Origin: Aurantiacibacter gangjinensis
GTDB lineage: Bacteria; Pseudomonadota; Alphaproteobacteria; Sphingomonadales; Sphingomonadaceae
NCBI RefSeq assembly: GCF_001886695.1
Contig: NZ_CP018097.1
Coordinates: 2,065,001 to 2,129,000, forward strand
Direction of reading: 5' to 3'
DNA length: 64,000 nt
Part shown: positions 16,767 through 26,366 of the stretch, piece after piece
Layout: every line of letters begins with the position of its first letter
Position numbering within the stretch: position 1 is the stretch's first letter
Notes under the pieces: model-generated
The model's input: only the letters and a program-made list of their open reading frames with translations
Databases searched by the model: none
What the model was told of the DNA's origin: nothing
Translations under genes and position numbers: made by a program

Positions 16767-17783
16767 ATGAGCACCGACATTTCCCCACTTCGTATTCCGG
16801 ATGAGGCGAAGGAGCGCATCCGCATCTTGTTCATGGCCAAGCACGCGCTTTGGGGCGGCGGCATGCATCCTGAGGATGGCAACCACGCCATCTATCACCA
16901 TGAAGTGCGCACTTCGCTGGAAGAGCTCGGCCTCAACCTGCAATTCGCCAATAGCTACGATGTGCTGTTTACGCGCCCGCAGGTGGATTTCGTGTTCCCG
17001 CTGCTCAATCGCGGCGGCTTCGTGAATTCGGAAATGCTGGTGCCCACGCTCTGCAACATGCATCGCCTTCCCTATGTCGGTGCCATGCCGTTCCTGCGCG
17101 GATTGGGCGACGATAAGTCGGTGTCGAAGCTGGTGTGCGACCATGCCGGCGTGCCGACCGCACCATGGTTCTGCTATCGCCGTGGTGCGCCCGTGCTGGA
17201 GAAAGACCTTCCGCCATCCGATGCAGGCCGCTGGGTCATCAAGCCCAATGCCTCCTCCGCCAGCTGGGGCATTTCGGACGCGCATGAGTGGCAGGGCGTG
17301 GTGAACGCCGTTGCCGATATCCACGGTCAGGGCCACGACGCCATCGTGGAGCCCTATCTCGATGGATATGACGTGCAATGTGCCTTCATCACCATCGACG
17401 GCGAGCCCGTGGCGCTGCCCATGCTGTGGTATGAGCGCGAGGACACGCAGAAGCTGTGGACCTATTACGAGAAGCGCGATCTTGTGCAAAACACCGAGAA
17501 GGCAGCGCTGAAAGCATTCGATCACCCTGACTTCGCGCCGAAGATCGAAGAGATGGCCAAGCGGGTCGCACAGGAATTCGTGCCGTTCGATTACGGTCGC
17601 ATCGAATTCCGCGTCGACCTGAATAAGGGCGACATCAATTTCATCGAGATCAATCTCAACTGCAATCTTTGGTCGGAAAAGGTGATGGCGAAATCTGCGG
17701 CGAAAGCCGGTTTCAGCCATGGCGATCTGCTCGAGACGATCCTCGCCGAAGCGTGGCGACGCAACGGGTTGATCGCTGCCTAG
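16767..17783 (+). CDS. ATP-grasp ligase, D-Ala-D-Ala ligase-like
   Basis: 338 aa. Typical ATP-grasp order: N-terminal pre-ATP fold with VDFVFPLLNRGGFVNSE (compare the DxVFxxLHG of Ddl), central GRWVIKPNASSASWGISD and AIVEPYLDGYDVQCAFI, and C-terminal IEFRVDLNKGDINFIEINLNCNL, where E and N bind magnesium. The motif differs from genuine Ddl enzymes, which have KP...GSSxGV and NTxPG. It therefore probably joins another carboxylate to an amine, for example an amino-acid conjugate. No partner is obvious apart from the preceding nucleotidyltransferase. Confidence 0.72.
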   Translation: MSTDISPLRIPDEAKERIRILFMAKHALWGGGMHPEDGNHAIYHHEVRTSLEELGLNLQFANSYDVLFTRPQVDFVFPLLNRGGFVNSEMLVPTLCNMHRLPYVGAMPFLRGLGDDKSVSKLVCDHAGVPTAPWFCYRRGAPVLEKDLPPSDAGRWVIKPNASSASWGISDAHEWQGVVNAVADIHGQGHDAIVEPYLDGYDVQCAFITIDGEPVALPMLWYEREDTQKLWTYYEKRDLVQNTEKAALKAFDHPDFAPKIEEMAKRVAQEFVPFDYGRIEFRVDLNKGDINFIEINLNCNLWSEKVMAKSAAKAGFSHGDLLETILAEAWRRNGLIAA

Positions 17784-17811
17784 AGGCTTCGGCCCCGGGA
17801 TAGGCTGCGCG

Positions 17812-18525
17812 CTAATCCGGTATGCGCTCGCCCTTCCAGTCGAAGACGTTGCCACTGTCCTGTGGTGTCAGTCCGCCCAGAACTCCGATTAGGTTCGCCG
17901 CCGCATCCTCCGGCTCGGTCAGCTGGCCGTAAGGTAGGCTGGACTGGAAAGGCTTCGACAATTCGCTGTCCACTGTGCCCGGATGAAGCCCCACGATCAC
18001 GGATTGCTTGTGCGTACGGCCCATTTCGATGGCGAAATTGCGGATCAGCATGTTGAGCGCCGCCTTGCTGGCACGATAGCTGTGCCATCCGCCGAGGCGA
18101 TTGTCGCCGATGGAGCCGACGCGCGCAGAGAGCGCGGCGAAGGTCGATGGCTTGTCGCGCGGCATGATGGGCAGCATATGTTTTGCGATGAGCGCAGGGC
18201 CGATGGTGTTGAGATACAGCACGCGGGCCATGGCTTCGGCGTCGATCTGCTTGAGGCTGCGCTCCGGCCCGGTGCCGTCCGCCAGCGTCAGCACGCCGGT
18301 TGCGGCGATAACCAGTTCGGGCGGATCGTCGCGCATCGTTTCGGCGGCGGCGGCGATGGAGGCCTCGTCGTCCAGATCGAACCGGAACCCGCTTATCTGA
18401 TCGTGCGAAGGATGCTCGCCGGAACGCGAACCTGCGCGCACCTGCCAGCCCTCGCCCGCCAGATGCCGGACCAGCGCCGCGCCGATCCCGCCACTCGCGC
18501 CGAAAATTGCCGCTTTCCTAATCAT
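17812..18525 (-). CDS. Short-chain dehydrogenase/reductase
   Basis: 237 aa. Rossmann start KAAIFGASGGIGAALVRHL gives the GxxxGxG cofactor loop. RAGSRSGEH following beta2 favours NADP(H). Catalytic residues are Ser near FAALSARVGSIGDN and YRASK (YxxxK). GLHPGTVDSELSKPF is the usual post-catalytic loop. Two adjacent ATGs (18528, 18525) follow GAGAGGCGG; 18525 has better spacing. The substrate cannot be called. It resembles the small csgA/YciK-like SDRs. Convergent with the ATP-grasp gene. Confidence 0.85.
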   Translation of the reverse strand: MIRKAAIFGASGGIGAALVRHLAGEGWQVRAGSRSGEHPSHDQISGFRFDLDDEASIAAAAETMRDDPPELVIAATGVLTLADGTGPERSLKQIDAEAMARVLYLNTIGPALIAKHMLPIMPRDKPSTFAALSARVGSIGDNRLGGWHSYRASKAALNMLIRNFAIEMGRTHKQSVIVGLHPGTVDSELSKPFQSSLPYGQLTEPEDAAANLIGVLGGLTPQDSGNVFDWKGERIPD

Positions 18526-18740
18526 CATCCGCCTCTCTAGGCCGCTCGAATGACGACCGGAACCCGCCTTTTCGACCACCTTTCCAGCACCGCCAAGCGC
18601 GCTCGCAGCTTTTCCTCGTCAGGACAGTGCTCCAGGTGCTCCAGGTTAGCGCCGATTTGCGCACCTTCGCCCAAGGTCTGCCTTGCCCTTGCGCACAGGG
18701 GCGCTAGATAGGCTGCAAACGCTTACAGGAACTCCGCATC

Positions 18741-19523
18741 ATGGCCACCTTCACGCTTCCCAAGAACAGCCGCATCCGCAAGGACGGGCAGGTCCACAAG
18801 GCTGAAGGCGCGGCGCGGACCAAGACGTTCCGTATCTATCGCTACGATCCCGATAGCGGCGCCAATCCGCGCTACGACACGTTCGAGATCGACCTCGACG
18901 CTTGCGGCCCGATGGTGCTGGATGCCCTGTTCAAGATCAAGAACGAGATCGACCCGACGCTGACCTTCCGCCGCTCGTGCCGGGAGGGGATTTGCGGGTC
19001 GTGCTCCATGAACCTCAACGGCAAGAACGGCCTCGCCTGCACCACCGCCATCGAAGACCTGTCGGGCGACATTCGCATCACGCCGCTGCCGCATATGGAG
19101 GTCATCAAGGACCTGGTGCCGGACTTCACGCACTTCTACGCGCAATATGCCAGCATCCGCCCCTGGCTGCAGACCGTCTCCACCACGCCATCGGGCAAGG
19201 AGCGGCTGCAATCGCCGGAGCAGCGCGAGAAGCTGGATGGTCTCTACGAATGCATCCTGTGCGCCTGCTGCTCCACCGCCTGCCCCAGCTATTGGTGGAA
19301 TAGCGACAAGTTCCTCGGCCCTGCCATCCTGCTGCAGGCCTATCGCTGGCTGGCCGACAGCCGCGACGAGATGACGGGTGAGCGGCTGGACGATCTGGAA
19401 GATCCCTTCCGCCTCTATCGCTGCCATACGATCATGAACTGCGCCAATGTCTGCCCCAAGGGCCTCTCGCCCGCCAAGGCCATTGCCGAGATCAAGAAGA
19501 TGCAGGTGGAGAAAGCCATCTGA
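18741..19523 (+). CDS. sdhB: Succinate dehydrogenase iron-sulfur subunit
   Basis: 260 aa. Electron-transfer subunit of complex II, on the cytoplasmic face of the inner membrane. The 2Fe-2S ligands are in [20 protein letters not shown] with a later Cys (LACTT). The 4Fe-4S and 3Fe-4S ligands are in [16 protein letters not shown] and [19 protein letters not shown] at 18727-18730 precedes ATG 18741. No sdhA, sdhC or sdhD is adjacent; the upstream 215 bp is gene-free. zapE follows with an apparent overlap at the stop codon. Confidence 0.97.
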   Translation: MATFTLPKNSRIRKDGQVHKAEGAARTKTFRIYRYDPDSGANPRYDTFEIDLDACGPMVLDALFKIKNEIDPTLTFRRSCREGICGSCSMNLNGKNGLACTTAIEDLSGDIRITPLPHMEVIKDLVPDFTHFYAQYASIRPWLQTVSTTPSGKERLQSPEQREKLDGLYECILCACCSTACPSYWWNSDKFLGPAILLQAYRWLADSRDEMTGERLDDLEDPFRLYRCHTIMNCANVCPKGLSPAKAIAEIKKMQVEKAI

Positions 19524-20635
19524 CGGGGCTTCTCGCCCGCTACGAGCGGCTGATCGCCGCCGGAGAGCTACGTCCAGATCCCGACCAGCGCCGCGCGGCA
19601 GAACGGCTCGACGGCTTGCAGCGCGAGCTGGAGGCCGAGGAAGGCGGCGGCCTGCTTGGCCAGCTCTTCGGTCGCAAGAAGGCGCGGCCGCAGGGCGTTT
19701 ACATGTGGGGCGGCGTGGGCCGGGGAAAGTCCATGCTGATGGACCTCTTCCACGCCTCGCTCGGCATAGAGGAAAAGCGCCGAGCGCACTTCCACGCTTT
19801 CATGCAGGATGTCCACGCCCGGCTGCGCGATGCGAGGAAGAGCGAGAGCGGCGATCCCATCCCGGTGGTGGCGGAAGCGATTGCAGGCAACCTGAAGGTG
19901 CTCGCCTTCGACGAGATGGTGGTAAACAACTCCGCCGATGCCATGATCATGAGCCGGCTGTTCACCCAGCTGATCTGCGAACACGGCATTGCCGTCGTCA
20001 CCACCAGCAACCGCCCTCCCCGCGATCTCTACAAGGACGGGCTGAGCCGCGACCTGTTCATGCCCTTCATCGAGTTGATCGAAGCCGAGATGGATGTCGT
20101 GCCGCTGGATGGCCCGACCGATTACCGCATGGAGCGCATTGGCGGGCTGGACACCTGGCACACCCCCCTAGGCGATGCAGCGACGCAGGAAGTGACCGAA
20201 GCCTTCTTCCGCCTGACGGACTACCCGCCCGAAGACCGCGAGCATGTGCCGAGCGCCGAACTGGATGTGGGCGGCGGGCGTACGCTGCATGTGCCCAAGG
20301 CGCTGAAAGGCGTCGCCGTGTTCAGCTTCAAGCGGCTCTGCGGCCAGCCTCGCGGCGCGCCGGACTATCTCGCCATCGCGCACGCCTATCACACCGTCAT
20401 CCTCGTCGGCGTTCCGAAAATGGGCAAGGATATGCGTAACGAGGCGGCGCGCTTCATCACGCTGATCGATGCCCTGTACGAGAACCGCGTAAAGCTGTTC
20501 GCCACCGCCGATGCAGAGCCGGAAGAGCTGTATCCCGCAGGCGACGGATCGTTCGAATTCCAGCGCACCGTCAGCCGCCTGAAGGAAATGCAGAGCAGCG
20601 AATACATGGCGCTGGGCCATGGCGCCGATGGCTAG
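19520..20635 (+). CDS. zapE: Cell division protein ZapE / AFG1-like ATPase, apparent CTG start
   Basis: 371 aa if it starts at CTG 19520. AFG1/LACE1-type P-loop ATPase: Walker [17 protein letters not shown], Walker [17 protein letters not shown], sensor VVTTSNRPP. The first ATG/GTG/TTG in frame is TTG 19616, but 32 codons before it already read like the family N terminus ([20 protein letters not shown]). The only usable initiator before that is CTG 19520, which overlaps the sdhB stop as CTGA and has GGTGGAG about 10 nt upstream. The stop TAG shares the palindrome CTAG with the convergent amidotransferase stop. In E. coli ZapE supports division; the mitochondrial homologue acts on respiratory-complex turnover, which suits the sdhB linkage. 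Confidence 0.85.
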   Translation: MTGLLARYERLIAAGELRPDPDQRRAAERLDGLQRELEAEEGGGLLGQLFGRKKARPQGVYMWGGVGRGKSMLMDLFHASLGIEEKRRAHFHAFMQDVHARLRDARKSESGDPIPVVAEAIAGNLKVLAFDEMVVNNSADAMIMSRLFTQLICEHGIAVVTTSNRPPRDLYKDGLSRDLFMPFIELIEAEMDVVPLDGPTDYRMERIGGLDTWHTPLGDAATQEVTEAFFRLTDYPPEDREHVPSAELDVGGGRTLHVPKALKGVAVFSFKRLCGQPRGAPDYLAIAHAYHTVILVGVPKMGKDMRNEAARFITLIDALYENRVKLFATADAEPEELYPAGDGSFEFQRTVSRLKEMQSSEYMALGHGADG

Positions 20636-22527
20636 GTAATGCCGAGCCGCGCCAGCGAGCGGTCGAGCATCACAAGCTGCCAGAGCAGCCTGCCATGGTC
20701 GGACCGGCCCGCAATATGCGCTTCCGCCAGCTCGGCCAGACGGGCGTTGTCAAACCATCCGGTCCGCGCCAGCATAGCGCTTTTCGCAATACCGCGCGCC
20801 TTGCCCGCCAGCGGCCCGCGCAGCCATTCCGATACCGGCGTGACGAAACCTTGCTTGGGCCTGTAGAGGATGTCGTTCGGTAGATAGCGCCCCATGGCCG
20901 TCTTCAGCAGCCACTTGCCCTGCATCCCCTTCACCCGCAGGCCTTCCGGCAGGCAGGCGGCGAATTCGACGAGGCGATGATCCAGCAGCGGCTCGCGCGC
21001 TTCGAGGCTGACGGCCATGCTGGTGCGATCCACCTTGGTGAGGATATCGCCCGGAAGCCAGAACTTGAGGTCGGCATATTGCGCCCGGTCCAGGCCGGAG
21101 CGCGCAGGTGCCTTCGCCATCAGCTCCACAAAAGGATCCTCGGCGCGGTACTCGCCAAGCTGCGCCGCAAAGGCATTGCTATAGAGCGCGCCGCGCCATT
21201 CGGACGGTACAACGGCGAGCGCGCGGGCATAGCCATGCGCTCCCGATCCGGCGAGCGATTGCAATGTGGTCTTGGCGCGGAGCGGGCGCGGCGCCCAGTC
21301 GGCCTTGGGATAGACCCGCCCGAGCGGCCCCAGTACCTTCTCTCGCACCGCATTCGGAATGAGCCGCCGCGCTTGCTCCTCGCGGTGGTGGAAGACCTGT
21401 CGCCGGTAGCCCGCCATGGCTTCGTCCGCCCCATCACCGGAGAGCGCGATGGTCACATTCTCGCGCGCCAACTGGCACACGCGCCATGTCGGCAGTGCGG
21501 AGGCATCGGCAAAGGGCTCGTCGAACATGCCCGCGACCGTGTCGATGGCGTCGAACTGGTCAGCGCTGACGGTGTGCGCGCTGTGATCGGTGCCGAATAG
21601 CGCCGCGACCTTCTCGGCGTGACTCGTCTCGTCCGCTTCGGCCACATCGAAACCGATGGAGAAGGTGCTGACCGGTCGGCGGCTGGCCTCGGCCATGAAA
21701 GCGACAACTGTGGAACTGTCGACGCCGCCCGAAAGGAACGCGCCCAACGGCACGTCGGCGACCATCCGGCTGGTCACTGCCTCTTGCAAATGGTGCAGCA
21801 GTTCCGCTTCCAGATCGCGCGGCTTGGCAGCACTGCGTTCCGCAAACGACACATCCCAATATTGCTGCGGCTCGGGCACGCCGCCGTCATGGCGCAGGGT
21901 GAGCGTATGCCCCGCCGGTAGCTTCTTCACCCCGCGCAATATCGAGCGATGGTCGGGCACATAGCCCCACGCCAGGTAATCCTCGATGGCCTTGGGATCG
22001 ACTTCCCGCCGCATCAGCGGATGGGCGAGCAAGCCCTTCAACTCGGATGCGAACGCCACCGATCCATCGGACAGTTCGCAATAGAACAGCGGCTTTACGC
22101 CCAGTCTGTCCCGCGCGAGGAAAAGCTCGCGGCGGCCCTGGTCGTAAATGGCGAAGGCAAACATGCCGTTCAGCCGGCGGACGCAATCAGGCCCCCACCG
22201 CTCCCACGCTTCGAGGATGACTTCGGTGTCGCCTTCGGTCTGGAAGGTCGCGCCGTATTCGGTCAGCTCGCGGCGTAGTTCACGATAATTGTAAATCTCG
22301 CCATTGAAGATGACGATGCTGCGCCCGCTGAAGGATGCCATGGGCTGCGGTGAGCCTTCGACATCGATCACCGAAAGTCGGCGGTGGCCCAGCCCCACAC
22401 CCGGCCCTGTCCAGACCCCTGCGCCGTCCGGCCCGCGATGGGCGAGCACGCCGGTCATCCGTTCGACCCGCAAAGGATCGACCGGCTTGATGGTGCCGCA
22501 ATGGAAAAGTCCCGCAATCCCGCACAT
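20632..22527 (-). CDS. asnB: XrtA-associated amidotransferase (asparagine synthase type)
   Basis: 631 aa from ATG 22527. The N terminus MCGIAGLF places catalytic Cys2 of the class II glutaminase at the mature end, so the longer open frame to 22845 is not used. HRGPDGAG and FNGEIYNYRELR belong to the glutaminase; LSGGVDSSTV (about residue 265) is the ATP pyrophosphatase loop of asparagine synthase. This matches the exosortase A amidotransferase 1 family (TIGR03108), which probably adds an amino group to a sugar or acid of the exopolysaccharide. Last gene of the leftward XrtA unit, 11 nt after xrtA. Confidence 0.9.
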   Translation of the reverse strand: MCGIAGLFHCGTIKPVDPLRVERMTGVLAHRGPDGAGVWTGPGVGLGHRRLSVIDVEGSPQPMASFSGRSIVIFNGEIYNYRELRRELTEYGATFQTEGDTEVILEAWERWGPDCVRRLNGMFAFAIYDQGRRELFLARDRLGVKPLFYCELSDGSVAFASELKGLLAHPLMRREVDPKAIEDYLAWGYVPDHRSILRGVKKLPAGHTLTLRHDGGVPEPQQYWDVSFAERSAAKPRDLEAELLHHLQEAVTSRMVADVPLGAFLSGGVDSSTVVAFMAEASRRPVSTFSIGFDVAEADETSHAEKVAALFGTDHSAHTVSADQFDAIDTVAGMFDEPFADASALPTWRVCQLARENVTIALSGDGADEAMAGYRRQVFHHREEQARRLIPNAVREKVLGPLGRVYPKADWAPRPLRAKTTLQSLAGSGAHGYARALAVVPSEWRGALYSNAFAAQLGEYRAEDPFVELMAKAPARSGLDRAQYADLKFWLPGDILTKVDRTSMAVSLEAREPLLDHRLVEFAACLPEGLRVKGMQGKWLLKTAMGRYLPNDILYRPKQGFVTPVSEWLRGPLAGKARGIAKSAMLARTGWFDNARLAELAEAHIAGRSDHGRLLWQLVMLDRSLARLGIT

Positions 22528-22538
22528 GCGCGCTGGCG

Positions 22539-24098
22539 TTAATCCAGCCCGGCGATGGCGTCCATCCATTCCGGAAGAGGCGCGGTGGATTGGCGGAAAT
22601 CGGCGAGCACCGCCTCGGCTTCCTGCGTAGGCGTATCCTCGGCGGAAAGGATCAGCATGGCGGTGGGTTGCGGCGTGCCGAGGAGGCGATCGGCCATGTT
22701 GCGCAGCTTCAACTGTGCGCGGCTGCGGCCTGTCCAGTCGCCATGCCGGAACATCGTTTGCGCCACGCGCTGCTGCGTGCCGAGTGCCTGCAATCGTTCG
22801 CCAATGCTGCCCTCGGGCGCGGAGGCGTCGGATAGCCAGCGCCATTCGGTATCGGGCGGCAGGGCGCCTTCACCGAATGCACCGGCCTCGCGTCCATCCT
22901 CCTGCGCGCCGTAGAGCGCGTATAACACATCGATCACCCTGCCCTCGACATCCGTATAGCTGCCGATCACTGTTTGATCGGCACCTGCGATGGCCGGACG
23001 CCACGGGTAAGTCTGGACCGGGCCGGACCTTTGCCATCCTTCGACTTGTGGCAGGTCGATAGATGGCGGCAATTCCGCCTCGACGCTGCGGGCGCGGTCG
23101 GACCACAGGACGAATAGCAGCGCTATGCCAGCGATGGCGGCGACGATCGGCCACGAATTGCCATTCGCCCGCTCCATCGCGGTGGGCCAGCGGAGAGCAG
23201 CGATCTCATCGGCGTCGATGAAGTCGTCCTCCACCCCGCGGTCGAAAAAGCGCCAGCCCAGTGCCAGCAATGCCGCCATCACCAGTGCGAAGAATATCCA
23301 GCCATAGAAGATGTGATCGAAACCTGCCGCAAAGGCGATCCCCTGCGATTGCGCGATATAGATCGTGCCCCAAGCGCGCACGCCATTGGCGAGGATCGGC
23401 AGCGCGATGGCCACCGCCATGAAAGCGATCCTCCGCACCCATGATCGGAAGCAGACATGCGCTACCAGTGTGCCAAGCGCGACCATCGCAATAAGGAACT
23501 TCACGCCGGAACAGGCCTCCGCGACCTCGAACAGCCCGGCAGGCGTATCGATGAACACGCCGTCGATCAGCGCCGGGATGCCGCTCCATTCGGTCAGCGC
23601 GATGGTGATATGCGCGGTGATCATTTGCAGCGCGGGCACCAATTCGTCGCCCAGCGGAACGAGGAAGAAGCCGTACGCCAATGGGAACAGCAGCGCCCAT
23701 GCGATGCGGGGGCCCAGCAGCGTCACGACCGCGCTCTGCATGGCTGCGATCACGCCCAGCTGGCTTGCCGTCGCTGTGCCGGAGATGTCGCCAAGCAACC
23801 AGAGGAAGAGGCTGCCCGTGAGTGGTACCAGACCAGGCCTCCACGCCTGCGGCGTCAGTTTCGCCAGCTGCGGCGCGCGCTGCCAGACAAGCCAGGCGAG
23901 CATCGCCGGGACCAGCAGGATGTGGTTATAGGTGGAACTGTCCCACCACTGCTCCGCCATAGCCGCCCAGTCCGCAGCAAACAGCGCAAACATGCCCGCC
24001 CAAACCAGCGCCAGCTGCGCCAAGGGCAAGCGCCATTGCGGCGCGATCCGCTCCGTGACTGAGGCACGGCGCAAGGTCGCGACGTCAGGCTGCATCAC
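22539..24098 (-). CDS. xrtA: Exosortase A with C-terminal EpsI domain
   Basis: 519 aa. Integral membrane transpeptidase-like enzyme that cleaves and transfers PEP-CTERM proteins. About eight helices, with the catalytic triad visible as Cys196 (EACSGVKF), Arg241 (NGVRAWG) and His262 (FDHIFYGW). After a further helix (IVAAIAGIALLFVLW) the C-terminal 200 residues form a soluble EpsI domain (VEGWQRSGPVQTYPWRPAIAG...), a fusion usual for XrtA. It overlaps the upstream glycosyltransferase gene by 14 nt. No protein with a PEP-CTERM tail is encoded in this window. Confidence 0.95.
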   Translation of the reverse strand: MMQPDVATLRRASVTERIAPQWRLPLAQLALVWAGMFALFAADWAAMAEQWWDSSTYNHILLVPAMLAWLVWQRAPQLAKLTPQAWRPGLVPLTGSLFLWLLGDISGTATASQLGVIAAMQSAVVTLLGPRIAWALLFPLAYGFFLVPLGDELVPALQMITAHITIALTEWSGIPALIDGVFIDTPAGLFEVAEACSGVKFLIAMVALGTLVAHVCFRSWVRRIAFMAVAIALPILANGVRAWGTIYIAQSQGIAFAAGFDHIFYGWIFFALVMAALLALGWRFFDRGVEDDFIDADEIAALRWPTAMERANGNSWPIVAAIAGIALLFVLWSDRARSVEAELPPSIDLPQVEGWQRSGPVQTYPWRPAIAGADQTVIGSYTDVEGRVIDVLYALYGAQEDGREAGAFGEGALPPDTEWRWLSDASAPEGSIGERLQALGTQQRVAQTMFRHGDWTGRSRAQLKLRNMADRLLGTPQPTAMLILSAEDTPTQEAEAVLADFRQSTAPLPEWMDAIAGLD

Positions 24099-25311
24099 GC
24101 TCGGCGGGCGTTCCCGCGCCCGATATGATTTGCGGCAGGTCGGCCAGCATTGCCGGCCAGCTCATCGTCTGGAAGACATGGCTGCGTGCCAACGAACCGA
24201 GGGCTTTCGCCTTTGCCGGGTTATTGGCGAGATCGACGATAGCCGCGGCAAAGGCGGCGTCGTCGCCGGCGATGCAGATGTGTTTATTATGCTGCGCGTC
24301 GATCCCCGTGGCAGCTTCCGGCGAGACGATAGTCGGGCGCTCCATCGCGATGGCCTCCAGCACCTTGTTCTGGACACCGCGCGCGATGGTGAGCGGAGCG
24401 ACGACCATATCCGCCGCTGCGAGCCACGGCTTTACGTCGGCAACTTCGCCTACGACCTGCGTACCGTTGACGCCATGGAGTGCTTGGACAGCGCTCGTCG
24501 GCGCGCGTCCTACGATGTGGAACTGCACGCCGGGAAGGCTCTTTCGCACAAGCGGCATGATCCGGCGCGTCATGCGCTCGACCGCTTGAATGTTGGGTGC
24601 GTAATCCATCTGTCCGGTAAAGACGAGATGGGGGCGGTCGTCTGCATCCAGTGCAATTGGCGTCAACGCAGCCGGGTCGAACGCTTCGCAATCGATGCCG
24701 TTGCGAAGCGCGCGAATGTCGCCGAAAGCGTCGGTCCGCCCTCGCAAGAGGTCTGCCTCGGCTTCGCTGACCAAAAGAGTCACGTCGGCTCTGCGCACTA
24801 AGTCGCTTTCCACCGCGCGCAAGAGACGCCCCTCGCGTCGGTCGATCCAGCTGCGTGGCCCTCTGCGCTCCGAGCCATAGGCTTCGAACTTCGCACTATC
24901 GACATCGACGAGGTCCACGATCAGACGGCCCGGCCAGTCCGTTGGCACATATTGCGCCATCTGGCCCGAGAACACGTAGATCGCAGCGATATCGTGCGCG
25001 GCGAGCACTTCCCGCACCCAGTCGGAAAGCCGCGTCGAATGGAACGCGGCCACGCTCACCGGCACGCCGCGCAACATCGCTTCTGCTCCGGACAGCGGCA
25101 GCGGCTTGCTGCGCTTCGGCATGCAGATGGACGCGGCGAACTGTTCAAGCTTTGGCAGCTGCGCGACATCGTCATCGGTCTCGGCAAGGCACCCGACATG
25201 GACCGGCGCTAGTTCCGAGAGAGCCTCCAGGATGTTGAACGAGCGGATTTTGTCACCGCGATCGGGCGGAAAAGGCGTGCGATGGCACAGGAAGAGGATG
25301 TCCCCTTTCAT
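24085..25311 (-). CDS. XrtA-system glycosyltransferase (TIGR03087-like)
   Basis: 408 aa from ATG 25311 (MKGDILFLCHRTPFPPDRGD). GT-B glycosyltransferase: N-terminal PPDRGDKIRSF loop, C-terminal HLVFTGQMDYAPNIQAVE, and the donor-site segment APLTIARGVQNKVLEAIAME with EA..PTIVSPEAATGI. The pattern fits the TIGR03087 family found only in exosortase A loci. It should add one sugar to the lipid-linked repeat in the cytoplasm. The ATG overlaps the FemAB-gene stop as ATGA. Confidence 0.9.
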   Translation of the reverse strand: MKGDILFLCHRTPFPPDRGDKIRSFNILEALSELAPVHVGCLAETDDDVAQLPKLEQFAASICMPKRSKPLPLSGAEAMLRGVPVSVAAFHSTRLSDWVREVLAAHDIAAIYVFSGQMAQYVPTDWPGRLIVDLVDVDSAKFEAYGSERRGPRSWIDRREGRLLRAVESDLVRRADVTLLVSEAEADLLRGRTDAFGDIRALRNGIDCEAFDPAALTPIALDADDRPHLVFTGQMDYAPNIQAVERMTRRIMPLVRKSLPGVQFHIVGRAPTSAVQALHGVNGTQVVGEVADVKPWLAAADMVVAPLTIARGVQNKVLEAIAMERPTIVSPEAATGIDAQHNKHICIAGDDAAFAAAIVDLANNPAKAKALGSLARSHVFQTMSWPAMLADLPQIISGAGTPAERDAA

Positions 25312-26366
25312 CCCAGCCCCCGCGCGATGATCGGGCCGAGCCGGTTGGCGACTGGCAGAGGCAGCTTCTTCCATAGCGCGACGCGCGATTGGTGCGCGGC
25401 GCTGGTCGGATCGGCATCGCGTGCCTCGTGCCCGGGCGCAGTCCAGCTGGCATAGGAGAGCGGCTGCGGGTCGAAACCCCAGTTCTTCTTGAAATGATAC
25501 GCGCCGCTGCCGGTTTTGCTGCGCCCGAAATCGAAGCGATCGCAGCCGCGCCCTCGGGCATGTCGCATCAGCTCGAAATACATGCGGTCATTCGCGCGAA
25601 GGTTTCGCGCTGCCCATGTCCCGCCGCCCCAATAGGGCATGACGGCGCCATCGTGGTATAGTGACAGCACGCTCGCCACTGGGTCTTCGCCATCCCACAC
25701 GGTCAGGATATCGCTGTCGAGCGCGTCGAGCACCGCGTCGAAAAGGCTGCGCGGGAAGACTGGCGTGCCCAGATTGCGAACGCTTGCGGCGTAAACATCG
25801 TAATGTGCGAACCTGTCGCGCTCCGTTGTGCCGGTCGTGACCACCACATCGGCGCGCAGCCCCTTGCGGATTTCGGCGCGCTGCTTGCGCGGGATTGCCT
25901 GTAATTGCGCTTCATCGTCGGCCTGCAGTGGAGCCACGAAACCGCAATGGCTGTCTTGGCGCACATGCCAGTCCTCGCCAGCCTCTCCGCCGCGCAGTTC
26001 GACTGTGGGGCAGGAAAGCCGAATGGCGAGTTCCTTCGCCGCATCGGTAAGCTCACGTGCGACCGCTATATCGCCGGCAAGCACGCCGCCTTCCACGGCA
26101 AAGCCGGTAGATGCCAGCATTCGTCCGAAAATCGGGGAATGGACTTCGGTAAGCGGAAGCCATCCGATAATCGCGCCCGCTTTCTCCGCCAGCAGCCCGC
26201 GCGCTTTCTGCCCGGTGCCGGTCTCTACCGCGCGTAGCCAGGCCGGACGATGGAACACGCTGCCCTTGCGCTGGGTCACGAATGCCTCGATCCGCGCCGC
26301 CTCGTCCGGTTCGCGCAAATCGACCATCCGCACCTGCTTGCTCAACAGGGCGAAAGGTGCGTTCAC
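25308..26366 (-). CDS. FemAB-family XrtA-associated protein (TIGR03019-like)
   Basis: 352 aa from GTG 26366, which overlaps the deacetylase stop as GTGA; the longer frame to 26762 reads through the deacetylase and is rejected. Two GNAT-like halves are seen: VFHRPAWLRAVETGTGQKARGLLAEKAGAIIGWLPL, and the second with SVLSLYHDGAVMPYWGGGTWAARNLRANDRMYFELMRHA and FDFGRSKTGSGAYHFKKNWGF. FemAB enzymes transfer aminoacyl groups; in exosortase loci they probably decorate the polysaccharide or its carrier. Cytoplasmic. Confidence 0.9.
   Translation of the reverse strand: MNAPFALLSKQVRMVDLREPDEAARIEAFVTQRKGSVFHRPAWLRAVETGTGQKARGLLAEKAGAIIGWLPLTEVHSPIFGRMLASTGFAVEGGVLAGDIAVARELTDAAKELAIRLSCPTVELRGGEAGEDWHVRQDSHCGFVAPLQADDEAQLQAIPRKQRAEIRKGLRADVVVTTGTTERDRFAHYDVYAASVRNLGTPVFPRSLFDAVLDALDSDILTVWDGEDPVASVLSLYHDGAVMPYWGGGTWAARNLRANDRMYFELMRHARGRGCDRFDFGRSKTGSGAYHFKKNWGFDPQPLSYASWTAPGHEARDADPTSAAHQSRVALWKKLPLPVANRLGPIIARGLG

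Noticed and set aside
22528-22845. Longer start of the amidotransferase gene
   Set aside because: Catalytic Cys must follow the initiator Met; the extension lies within xrtA and is Arg-rich shadow sequence.
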